Assembly: GCA_027451915.1 (NCBI GenBank)
Contig: DAIDHU010000190.1
Span: 1 to 8,984, forward strand
DNA from: Thiomonas sp.
Lineage (GTDB): Bacteria; Pseudomonadota; Gammaproteobacteria; Burkholderiales; Burkholderiaceae_C
Length of the DNA stretch: 8,984 bases
Reading direction: 5' to 3'
A program made the translations under genes and the position numbers. Each line of letters opens with the position of its first letter. Position 1 is the first letter of the stretch. Below the pieces are notes generated by a model. It made no database searches and was not told the origin of the DNA. It saw only the letters and a list, made by a program, of their open reading frames with translations. Shown piece after piece: positions 1-6,374 of the stretch.

Positions 1-537
1 CACCAGCGCGATGCGGGGACGCCCCCACACGGTGGCCGGCCCCAGGCTGTCAAATCCCCCGCGGGTGAAACGCCACTCGATCGCGTCGCCGTAGGGGAAG
101 TGGTCCACGCCCTCGAAGAACTGCTGGGGCTGCGGCCCGGGCAAGGCGGGCAGTTCGAAGGCATCGGGCACCGCGGCCACGCAGCCCGGCTCGCGCTGCA
201 ATCTCCAGGCGCGCGCCAGCAGCACCTCGCGCCCGGCCGCGCTCATGCGCGCCTCCACCAGTTCGACCCGGCGCCCGGCACGCGCCATGCGCACCTCGAT
301 GCGGCAAGGTGCCAGCGGCACGGGCCCGAGGATTTCCACGCCCAGGCGCGCGACCTGCAGGTCCTCGCGCGCCTGGAAATCCCGGATGGCGCGTGTCAAC
401 AGCGCGATCGGCGGACCTCCGTGCAGCAGGTCCGGTGCCCAGGGGCCCACGGCCGCAAGGGTGGGTTCGTAGTCCTGCTCGCCGATGCGCAGGTAGAAGG
501 CTTCGGGAAGATCCATGCTGCGATGGCCGCGATCCAT
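1..537 (-). CDS. Acyl-CoA thioesterase-like hot-dog protein, 3' end cut off by the window edge
   Basis: The minus strand is open from an ATG at 537 to the window edge, giving 179 residues without a stop. It reads as a TesB-like/DUF4442-type thioesterase (4HBT_3 group), a double hot-dog fold that hydrolyses acyl-CoA thioesters in the cytoplasm. Supporting this are the start of the hot-dog helix, LLHGGPPIALL at residues 37-47, a first beta-sheet around 60-115 (VARLGVEILGPVPL, then VELVEARMSAAGREVLLARA), and the start of the second hot-dog after residue 145 (AIEWRFTRGG, GPATVWGRPRIALV). Family members are usually about 260-270 residues, so roughly the last third is missing. A second in-frame ATG at 516 (Met8) is an equally possible start; neither has a good Shine-Dalgarno. 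The gene is divergent from the phosphatase and shows no functional link to it. The acyl chain it acts on cannot be read from the sequence. Confidence 0.8.
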   Translation of the reverse strand, partial: MDRGHRSMDLPEAFYLRIGEQDYEPTLAAVGPWAPDLLHGGPPIALLTRAIRDFQAREDLQVARLGVEILGPVPLAPCRIEVRMARAGRRVELVEARMSAAGREVLLARAWRLQREPGCVAAVPDAFELPALPGPQPQQFFEGVDHFPYGDAIEWRFTRGGFDSLGPATVWGRPRIALV

Positions 538-584
538 GTCGCGCAACAAGCTGGTTCGCCGGCATCGTAGCCGACTCGCCGCGC

Positions 585-620
585 GCAAGCGGTGCAAGCG
601 GTGCAAGCGGTGCGAGCGCT
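585..620. repeat. Four-copy 9-bp tandem direct repeat
   Basis: The unit GCAAGCGGT occurs three times without change (585-593, 594-602, 603-611) and a fourth time as GCGAGCGCT with two changes (612-620). It lies 48-83 bases upstream of the thioesterase start and about 250 bases upstream of the phosphatase start. A 9-bp period does not match a helical turn, so side-by-side protein binding on one DNA face is not favoured. Replication slippage in a non-coding stretch is the simplest origin. A regulatory role is possible but unproven. Confidence 0.75.
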
Positions 621-857
621 TCGAGGCCTGGGACGCGGTCGCGGGCCTTCGCCGCTCCTGCGCCCCGCAGTGGGGTTCGCGCGAGCGCCCCGCGTTCCGG
701 GGGGCATCACGGTTCTGACATGTGCCCACCCTATCGTTCGCCTGCTCGCGCTGGTGTCCTCGGGTAACCGTGCGTGAGCGCTCGCATCCGTCGCATCGCT
801 CGCCCGACCCACCCCGGTGCCCCGGCACGTACCCCGGCAGCCGACCCTGCTCTGAAC

Positions 858-864
858 AAGGGAG
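858..864 (+). promoter_or_regulatory. Ribosome binding site of the phosphatase gene
   Basis: AAGGGAG lies 5 bases before the ATG at 870. It is the best Shine-Dalgarno sequence in the window. It decides the start at 870 over the longer open frame beginning at 774, and the resulting protein begins with a good signal peptide. Confidence 0.75.
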
Positions 865-869
865 TCCCC

Positions 870-3749
870 ATGGTTTCCAACCTGCGCAAATCCTGTCTCG
901 CCCTCGCGATCGCGGCGGCGATCGGCGCTCTGCCGAGCGCATCGGCCTTCGAGTTCCCCGCCTGGCACCACGACCATTCCGACGATCCCGGCACGCACCG
1001 TGGAACGATGCTTCCCACGGGGGTTCGCATCACGCCCACCGCCGCGCCCGGCGCGAAGTTTCAGATGCTCGATCCCGGCCTGCCCAGCGGGGTGAAGGCG
1101 GGCTACGCCGACTCCGAGGCGCTGAGCCCGGACGGCAAGACCCTGCTGGTGCTGACCAGCGGCTACAACTACGTGGTCGACGCCCATGGCCAATTCCTGC
1201 CCAAGGAGTCCACGCAGTTCATTTTCGTGTACGACGTCAGCGGCGGGCGCGCCGTGCGCAAGCAGGTGCTGCCGGTGTCGAACAGTTTCGTGGGCATCGC
1301 CTTCTCCCCGGACGGCAGGCAGTTCTACGTGCCGGGAGCCGCCGAGGATGACGTGCACGTGTTCGCGCGCACCCAGGGCGTCTGGGCCGAATCGGGCACG
1401 CCGATTGCGCTGGGCCACGCCAGCGGGAACGGGCTGAAGCAAAAGCCCCTGGCCAGCGGCATCGCGGTCACCGCCGACGGCACGCGGGCGGTCGTGGTCA
1501 ACGAGTACAACGACTCGGTGTCGGTCGTCGATCTCGCCAGGCGCGCGGTCGTGGCCGAGCAGGACCTGCGCCCGGGCAAGAGCGGCGGCCCCACGGGTGT
1601 GTCCGGCGGGCAATATCCCGACGCGGTGGCCATCGTGGGCAATCGCACGGCCTACGTCAGCAGTGAGCTGGACCGGCAGATCGTGGTGCTGGACATCTCC
1701 GCGGCCAGGCCTTCGGTGATCGCTCGCATCACCGTGCCGGGCAACCCCAACAAGATGGTGCTCGACCACGCGCAGGACCGCCTGTACGTGGCCTCGGACA
1801 ATGCCGACGTGGTCTCGGTGATCGACACCACGAGCAACCGTCTGCTGGGCACCGTGGGCACGCTGGCTCCGCGCGATGTGATGTCGGCCGAGCAGGCCCG
1901 CTACAAGGGCGCCTCGCCCGACGGGCTGGCCCTCTCGCCCGACGACCGCACGCTGTACGTGACCAACCGCGGCACCGACTCGCTGGCGGTGATCTCGCTG
2001 GCCGGGCGCCAGCCGGTGGTCACCGGGCTGATCCCCACCGGTTGGTCGCCCTCGGACGTTCGCGTCTCGGCCGACGGTCGCATGCTGTACGTCAGCAACG
2101 CCAAGACGGACCCCGGGCCCAACCCCGGCAACTGCCTGGGCTATGAAACCGTGCCGTGCCCGGTGCCGAATTCCCCGGTCAGCTTCGCGCCCAACGAGTA
2201 CATCCTGAACCTCACCGGCTCGGCGCTGCTCAGCCTGCCCGTTCCCGGCGAGGACAGCCTCGAACACCTGACCCGCCAGGTGGCGCTGAACAATCGCTTC
2301 GACCGCGTACCCAGCGAGGCCGACCTGCGCACCATGCGCTGGCTGCGCGCGCATATCCACCACGTGATCTACATCGTCAAGGAAAACCGCACCTACGATC
2401 AGGTGCTGGGCGACCTCGGGAAGGGCAACGGCGATCCCTCGCTGGCCGAGTTTCCGTGGACCACCACGCCCAACCAGCATGCGCTGGCGGCGCATTTCGT
2501 CGACCTGGACAACTTCTACGATCCGGGCGACGTCAGCGGCGACGGCTGGCCGTGGAGCACCTCGGGACGCGAGTCGGACGACGGCGCCAAGATGCTGCCG
2601 CCGAACTACGCCGGCAACGGCGGCGGCGGCTCCTATGACTGGGAGGGCGACAACCGCAATGTCGACGTCGGACTGAGCGGAGCCGCGCGCATCGCCGCCG
2701 ACCCCCTGGCGGCCTCGCTGGACCCGGACACCCTGCCGGCGGCGCGCAACGTGGCGGCGCCGGACGGCCCCGACCCCGGGGAGCAGCAGCAGGGCTACCT
2801 GTGGAACTCGGCCCTGCGCGCGGGCCTGACGGTGCGCAACTACGGCTTCATGCTCGATCTGACCCGCTACAGCCTGGCCGGCACACCCTACGCGGCCTAC
2901 GCCATCCCGCTGGACACCAAGGCCTACGCCGACAAGCTGACCGTGGCCTATCCGGCCAATGCCCAGTTGGTGGGGGTCACCGATCCCTACTTCCGCGGTT
3001 TCGACACCCATTTCCCGGACTACTTCCGGGAGCAGGAATGGGAGCGTGAGTTCACCGGCTATGTGGCCCACCACGACATGCCCAACCTCATGCTGGTGCG
3101 ATTCATGATGGACCACACGGGCAATTTCGCGACCGCCATCGACGGCGACAACACGCCGGAGACCCAGGTCGCCGACAACGACTACGCGGTCGGCCGGCTG
3201 GTGCAGGCGGTGGCCCACAGCCCCTACGCCGACAGCACCCTGATCTTTGTCGTGGAGGACGATGCGCAGGACGGCCCCGACCATGTCGACGCCCATCGCA
3301 GCATCGCCTTCGTCGTCGGCCCCTACGTGCGCAAGGATGCGGTGGTGCACCAGCACTACACCACGGTGAACATGCTTCGCACCATCACCGACGTGCTGGG
3401 CATCGACCACCTCGGGCAGTTCGACGCCGACGCGGCTCCGATGGCCGCCGTGTTCGACACCTCGCCCGCCAACGCGGCGTGGAACTACACGGCCAGCGCC
3501 TCCAGCCTGCTGGCGGGCACCTCCCTGCCCCTGCCCGCCGGCACCCGCTTCGCGGCCGCCGCCAGGCCGACCCATGGCATGGCCTACTGGGCGGCCCTGA
3601 CCAAGGGCTTCGACTTCGACCAGGAGGACAAGGTCAACGCCGGCGTGTACAACCGCGTGTTGTGGCAGGGCCTGATGCCCGGCAAGCCCTATCCGACGGT
3701 GCGCGAGCAGCAAGCCGCGGTGGGCCCGCGGGCCGACAAGAAGTCGTGA
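870..3749 (+). CDS. Exported bifunctional YncE-type beta-propeller / alkaline-phosphatase-family phosphoesterase
   Basis: The protein has 959 residues. The start is set by AAGGGAG and a Sec signal peptide (Arg6-Lys7, hydrophobic core 9-21, likely cleavage after ASA at 24-26), so it should act in the periplasm or outside the cell. Residues about 27-490 form a propeller with repeated YVTN/YncE-type blades: LSPDGKTLLVL, FSPDGRQFYV, VTADGTRAVVV, LSPDDRTLYVTN, VSADGRMLYVSN. Residues about 495-900 are a phosphoesterase domain of the alkaline phosphatase superfamily (PF04185-like). The metal and catalytic region IVKENRTYDQV (Glu505, Asn506, Thr508, Asp510) is intact. So are MMDHTGNF (Asp748, His749) and EDDAQDGPDHVDAHRS (Asp797, Asp798, His805, His809). 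The family hydrolyses phosphate esters; the substrate here is unknown, and phospholipase C-like activity is an alternative. The mature N-terminus carries a His/Asp cluster, WHHDHSDD (32-39), perhaps for metal binding. The stop codon overlaps the likely start of the TonB receptor gene. Confidence 0.9.
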   Translation: MVSNLRKSCLALAIAAAIGALPSASAFEFPAWHHDHSDDPGTHRGTMLPTGVRITPTAAPGAKFQMLDPGLPSGVKAGYADSEALSPDGKTLLVLTSGYNYVVDAHGQFLPKESTQFIFVYDVSGGRAVRKQVLPVSNSFVGIAFSPDGRQFYVPGAAEDDVHVFARTQGVWAESGTPIALGHASGNGLKQKPLASGIAVTADGTRAVVVNEYNDSVSVVDLARRAVVAEQDLRPGKSGGPTGVSGGQYPDAVAIVGNRTAYVSSELDRQIVVLDISAARPSVIARITVPGNPNKMVLDHAQDRLYVASDNADVVSVIDTTSNRLLGTVGTLAPRDVMSAEQARYKGASPDGLALSPDDRTLYVTNRGTDSLAVISLAGRQPVVTGLIPTGWSPSDVRVSADGRMLYVSNAKTDPGPNPGNCLGYETVPCPVPNSPVSFAPNEYILNLTGSALLSLPVPGEDSLEHLTRQVALNNRFDRVPSEADLRTMRWLRAHIHHVIYIVKENRTYDQVLGDLGKGNGDPSLAEFPWTTTPNQHALAAHFVDLDNFYDPGDVSGDGWPWSTSGRESDDGAKMLPPNYAGNGGGGSYDWEGDNRNVDVGLSGAARIAADPLAASLDPDTLPAARNVAAPDGPDPGEQQQGYLWNSALRAGLTVRNYGFMLDLTRYSLAGTPYAAYAIPLDTKAYADKLTVAYPANAQLVGVTDPYFRGFDTHFPDYFREQEWEREFTGYVAHHDMPNLMLVRFMMDHTGNFATAIDGDNTPETQVADNDYAVGRLVQAVAHSPYADSTLIFVVEDDAQDGPDHVDAHRSIAFVVGPYVRKDAVVHQHYTTVNMLRTITDVLGIDHLGQFDADAAPMAAVFDTSPANAAWNYTASASSLLAGTSLPLPAGTRFAAAARPTHGMAYWAALTKGFDFDQEDKVNAGVYNRVLWQGLMPGKPYPTVREQQAAVGPRADKKS

Positions 3750-6184
3750 CGGCACGAAGCCCTGCCCGAGCGGGGCGGCAGGGCGACGGGCGAGCCTCGC
3801 GGCTCGCCCGCGCGCCCGGGGCCGAGCGGGAATCCCGCCTGCGCGCCGGGCTCGCGGCGCTGGCCCTGGCCGGCGCGGCAAGCACCGGCTGGTGCATGGC
3901 CAGCGCGGCCGCCGCGACGGTGCTCCTTGGCGCGGTGCAGGCCAACGACTGCGCGGCAAGCGCAACCGCCCCGCTGCCCTGCTCCGCGGCATCGTCGCCG
4001 GTGGGGTCGCCGCGAGCTCGTTCCAGCCTCGGCCCTGCCGACATCGGGCTCGTCGGCCCCGACGGCGGGGGCATGCAGGCGCTGGGCCTGTTGCCGAATG
4101 CGCGCATCAGCGGCTACTCCGTGGCCAGCGCCTCGGCGAACTCGGGGCTGTACCTGCGGGGCATCAAGCTGGGCTACAACGACATCCCCGGCGACCTGGC
4201 CACCAACATCATCACCGCCGAGCTCGACGGCGTGCCCCTGAACGACCTGATCCACAACACCAGCTGGCAGTCGGCGCAGGCCCCCGTCGCGGCCCTGCTG
4301 CAAGGCGTGAACGTCGTGCCCGGCCCGGGCGAAGCCTCCAGTCGCTGGTACGACAGCCTGGGTGGCAACATCGATTTCGTCCCCTGGCAACCCACTGCCC
4401 GGGCCGGCTCGAAGGCCGCGCTTTCCGGGGGGAGTTTCGGCACGGCGGTGGCCTCGGTGGTGCACATGACCGGCCTGCACGAGGGCTGGTCCTCGGTGCT
4501 GGCGGCGGCCGGCACCCGAAGCCGATCCCCGCGGACCGGCGCGGACAGCCCCCCGTCGCGCATGCTGCAGGCCTACGTCAAGACACGCAGGACGCTCGAG
4601 CACGGCACCCTCAGCCTGGGGGCCTTCGGCCTGCGCGACCGGGAGTACAGCCCGGCGCCGATTCCCGTGTCCCTGTCCGAGGCAGGCAACAACGGCATCG
4701 ATCTCGCGGGCCTGGATGCCGGCGGGCTGCCCTACAGCCAGCCCAGCGCGGGCTTCGACGCCACCCTGCCAAGCTCGCTGTGGCAACAGCAAAGCTCGCT
4801 GCAAGGCACCCTGTACTGGGCGCGATTGCGCCTGCGGCTCGCCCAGGGGATTTCCATGTCCGACCTGGCCTGGCTCCACGCCTCGCGCGTGGACCACGGC
4901 CTGCAAAACGGCTTCTCCGCGTCCAGCCCCGTCGGCGTGGCCTCCACCTCGTATTCCCGCACCCTGGGAGACAAGCTGGATTTCGCCATGGACATCGCAG
5001 GCAGGCAGCGCCTGGAATGGGGCGGCTACTTCATCATCGCCCGCTCGCAGGCCAGCGAGCTGGGCTACACGCCGCGCGCGGGGATTTCCGTGGACGGAGG
5101 CGGGATCGCCGCGGGCGATGTCACCCAAGTGTCCATGCCGTCCACGCGCAACCGATTCTGGGCCCTGTTCCTGCAGGATCGGGTGCATGTCACCCCGCGG
5201 ATGCGCGTCGTGCCGGGGCTGCGCCTGGTGGGCTTCCAGACCGGGTTCCACAATGCCAGCGCCGGGCTGGCCTCCGCGCTGGGGGCAGGCACCGCCCTGG
5301 CCGACCCCAGCCCCGACGCGTCGAGCCATCGCAGCCGCCTGGAGCCCTCGCTGGGCGTGGATCTGGAGCTGGCGAGCGGTTTGCGCGCGCATGCCAGCTA
5401 CGCGGTGGCCTTCCACAACCCCGACCTGGAGAACTACGACACCGGGATGGCGGTGGCCCCGGACCTGGCCACGCTGCAACTGCTACGGGCGCGCAGCGTC
5501 GACGCCGGCCTGGTGTACAGGAGCCCGCGCTGGCGAGGCCTGCGCGAGCTCGAAGCTTCGCTGGACCTGTTCCAGACCCGGCTGAGCGGACAGACCATCG
5601 GGTACACCAACCCCGCCAACCCCAGCCAGACCACCTTCGGCACCGGGACCTCGACCCTGCAAGGCATCGAGGCGCGGGCGAGCGCCGCCCTGGGCAGACC
5701 CTGGAAGGGCTTCATCAACCTGGGATGGATGCGCAGCCGCTGGGACTCCTACACCAACTACGACACGGCGACCAGCTTCGCGGGGCTGCCGGTATCCAAC
5801 GTGCCGGAGTTCACCGCCAGCGCCGGCATCCGCTACCGCCGACTGGTCAGGAGCGGCGTGCTCGACACCACCTTGTGGGAACAGGTGCTGGGGCCCTACC
5901 ACCTGTTCGACAACCAGGTCGTGGGCCCCTCGACGCGCAGCGCGGCGGGCCATGCCCTGATGAACCTGAAGCTGCGCTACAGCAGCACCAGCCTGGCCCG
6001 CCTGGTGCCTGGCGCGCAGATCGCCAGCATCACCCTGCGAGTGGACAACCTGCTCGACCGACGCTACGACGCGGCCGAGTACCTGTCCTCGGGCGCGCTG
6101 CTGCAGACACCCGCGGCAGGCTACCTCCTGGCCTATCCGGGAGCGCCCCGCGCGCTGTATCTGACGGTCTCCGCGGATTTCTAG
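3746..6184 (+). CDS. TonB-dependent outer-membrane receptor
   Basis: Read from the GTG at 3746 the protein has 812 residues. This GTG overlaps the phosphatase stop (GTGA), which suggests translational coupling. It keeps an Arg-rich n-region and a hydrophobic core (RLRAGLAALALAG, about 34-46) as an extended signal peptide ending near VQA. The ATG at 3896 (762 residues) would leave a signal without positive charge, so I prefer GTG, but the start remains uncertain. The plug domain spans about 97-215 and includes GLYLRGIKLGYNDIPG, AELDGVPLNDL, LLQGVNVVPGPGEASSRWY and SLGGNIDFVPW. The remainder is an amphipathic 22-strand-type barrel with RVDNLLDRRYD near the end and a terminal Phe812, typical of outer-membrane barrels. 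Plug features such as WQSAQ and GGNIDFVP recall receptors found next to secreted phosphoesterases. Import of a phosphorylated compound or its product is inferred from the neighbour, not shown. No clear TonB box is visible. Confidence 0.85.
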   Translation: MTARSPARAGRQGDGRASRLARAPGAERESRLRAGLAALALAGAASTGWCMASAAAATVLLGAVQANDCAASATAPLPCSAASSPVGSPRARSSLGPADIGLVGPDGGGMQALGLLPNARISGYSVASASANSGLYLRGIKLGYNDIPGDLATNIITAELDGVPLNDLIHNTSWQSAQAPVAALLQGVNVVPGPGEASSRWYDSLGGNIDFVPWQPTARAGSKAALSGGSFGTAVASVVHMTGLHEGWSSVLAAAGTRSRSPRTGADSPPSRMLQAYVKTRRTLEHGTLSLGAFGLRDREYSPAPIPVSLSEAGNNGIDLAGLDAGGLPYSQPSAGFDATLPSSLWQQQSSLQGTLYWARLRLRLAQGISMSDLAWLHASRVDHGLQNGFSASSPVGVASTSYSRTLGDKLDFAMDIAGRQRLEWGGYFIIARSQASELGYTPRAGISVDGGGIAAGDVTQVSMPSTRNRFWALFLQDRVHVTPRMRVVPGLRLVGFQTGFHNASAGLASALGAGTALADPSPDASSHRSRLEPSLGVDLELASGLRAHASYAVAFHNPDLENYDTGMAVAPDLATLQLLRARSVDAGLVYRSPRWRGLRELEASLDLFQTRLSGQTIGYTNPANPSQTTFGTGTSTLQGIEARASAALGRPWKGFINLGWMRSRWDSYTNYDTATSFAGLPVSNVPEFTASAGIRYRRLVRSGVLDTTLWEQVLGPYHLFDNQVVGPSTRSAAGHALMNLKLRYSSTSLARLVPGAQIASITLRVDNLLDRRYDAAEYLSSGALLQTPAAGYLLAYPGAPRALYLTVSADF
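3759..3784 (+). other. Inverted repeat (8-bp stem) just after the phosphatase stop
   Basis: GCCCTGCC (3759-3766) pairs perfectly with GGCAGGGC (3777-3784) around a 10-base loop. It begins 9 bases after the phosphatase stop codon. No T run follows, so it is not a standard intrinsic terminator. It could protect the phosphatase mRNA 3' end or reduce read-through into the receptor gene. It lies inside the receptor frame if GTG 3746 is the start. Confidence 0.55.
3787..3810 (+). other. Perfect 10-bp GC hairpin between phosphatase and receptor genes
   Basis: CGGGCGAGCC (3787-3796) and GGCTCGCCCG (3801-3810) are exact inverted copies with a 4-base loop, TCGC. This is the strongest hairpin I found in the window, and it follows the previous one after only two bases. 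There is no downstream T run. Likely roles are mRNA stabilisation, attenuation or control of receptor translation. If GTG 3746 is used, the sequence also encodes part of the Arg-rich signal peptide. Confidence 0.65.
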
Positions 6185-6205
6185 CAGCAGGATCTCGGGT
6201 GCGCC

Positions 6206-6221
6206 CTGGGGCTGACCCCAG
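6206..6221 (+). terminator. Short hairpin after the receptor gene, possible terminator
   Basis: CTGGGG (6206-6211) pairs with CCCCAG (6216-6221) around CTGA, 21 bases after the receptor stop. The stem is only 6 bp and the following sequence (ACAACACCG) has no T run, so termination here is a weak inference from position. Confidence 0.35.
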
Positions 6222-6235
6222 ACAACACCGCCAAA

Positions 6236-6265
6236 GCGACATGCCGCCGACCTTCCTGCGATACG
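6236..6265 (+). promoter_or_regulatory. Weak candidate promoter upstream of the CorA-like gene
   Basis: GCGACA (6236-6241) could be a -35 element and GATACG (6260-6265), preceded by TGC, an extended -10, with an 18-base spacer. The -10 matches the sigma-70 consensus at only three of six positions. The call rests mainly on its position in the 190-bp gap between the receptor stop and the next start. The rest of this gap shows nothing clear beyond the short hairpin at 6206-6221. Confidence 0.2.
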
Positions 6266-6374
6266 CTTTGCGCCGGCCCGGAACCAGGCCAGGCGCACCC
6301 TTCCGGTCCGTGCCTGCGCCGCGCCCCTGCCAAGCCTCCGTGGATACGCCGTCCGACTTCCCGAGATCCTGCCC

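Larger units (their letters stand above)
538..869. other. Divergent intergenic region between thioesterase and phosphatase genes
   Basis: These 332 bp separate two divergent genes and must hold both promoters, but I find no convincing sigma-70 -35/-10 pair on either strand. Visible items are a 9-bp tandem repeat (585-620), a short GC hairpin (CCCCG at 688-692 pairing with CGGGG at 698-702), and the ribosome binding site of the phosphatase gene at the right end. The phosphatase frame stays open back to about 774, but that stretch is rich in Arg and Pro and lacks a ribosome binding site, so I treat it as non-coding leader. Confidence 0.6.

Noticed and set aside
585..620. CRISPR array or replication iterons
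   Set aside because: The 9-bp units are directly adjacent without spacers, and there is no AT-rich region, replication gene or cas gene nearby.
715..732. A possible Pho box (CTGACAT) upstream of the phosphatase gene
   Set aside because: Only one half-site resembles the CTGTCAT consensus; the second half at the expected 11-base spacing (CCACCCT) does not match.
774..869. Extended N-terminus of the phosphatase from 774
   Set aside because: It adds 32 Arg/Pro-rich residues ahead of a standard signal peptide, and the good Shine-Dalgarno serves the ATG at 870.
396..3992. A very long minus-strand open frame (1198 codons) antisense to the phosphatase gene
   Set aside because: Its predicted product is a low-complexity Arg, Gly, Val and His-rich sequence, typical of the strand opposite a GC-rich gene. 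The plus-strand reading has recognisable domains and catalytic motifs over the same bases.
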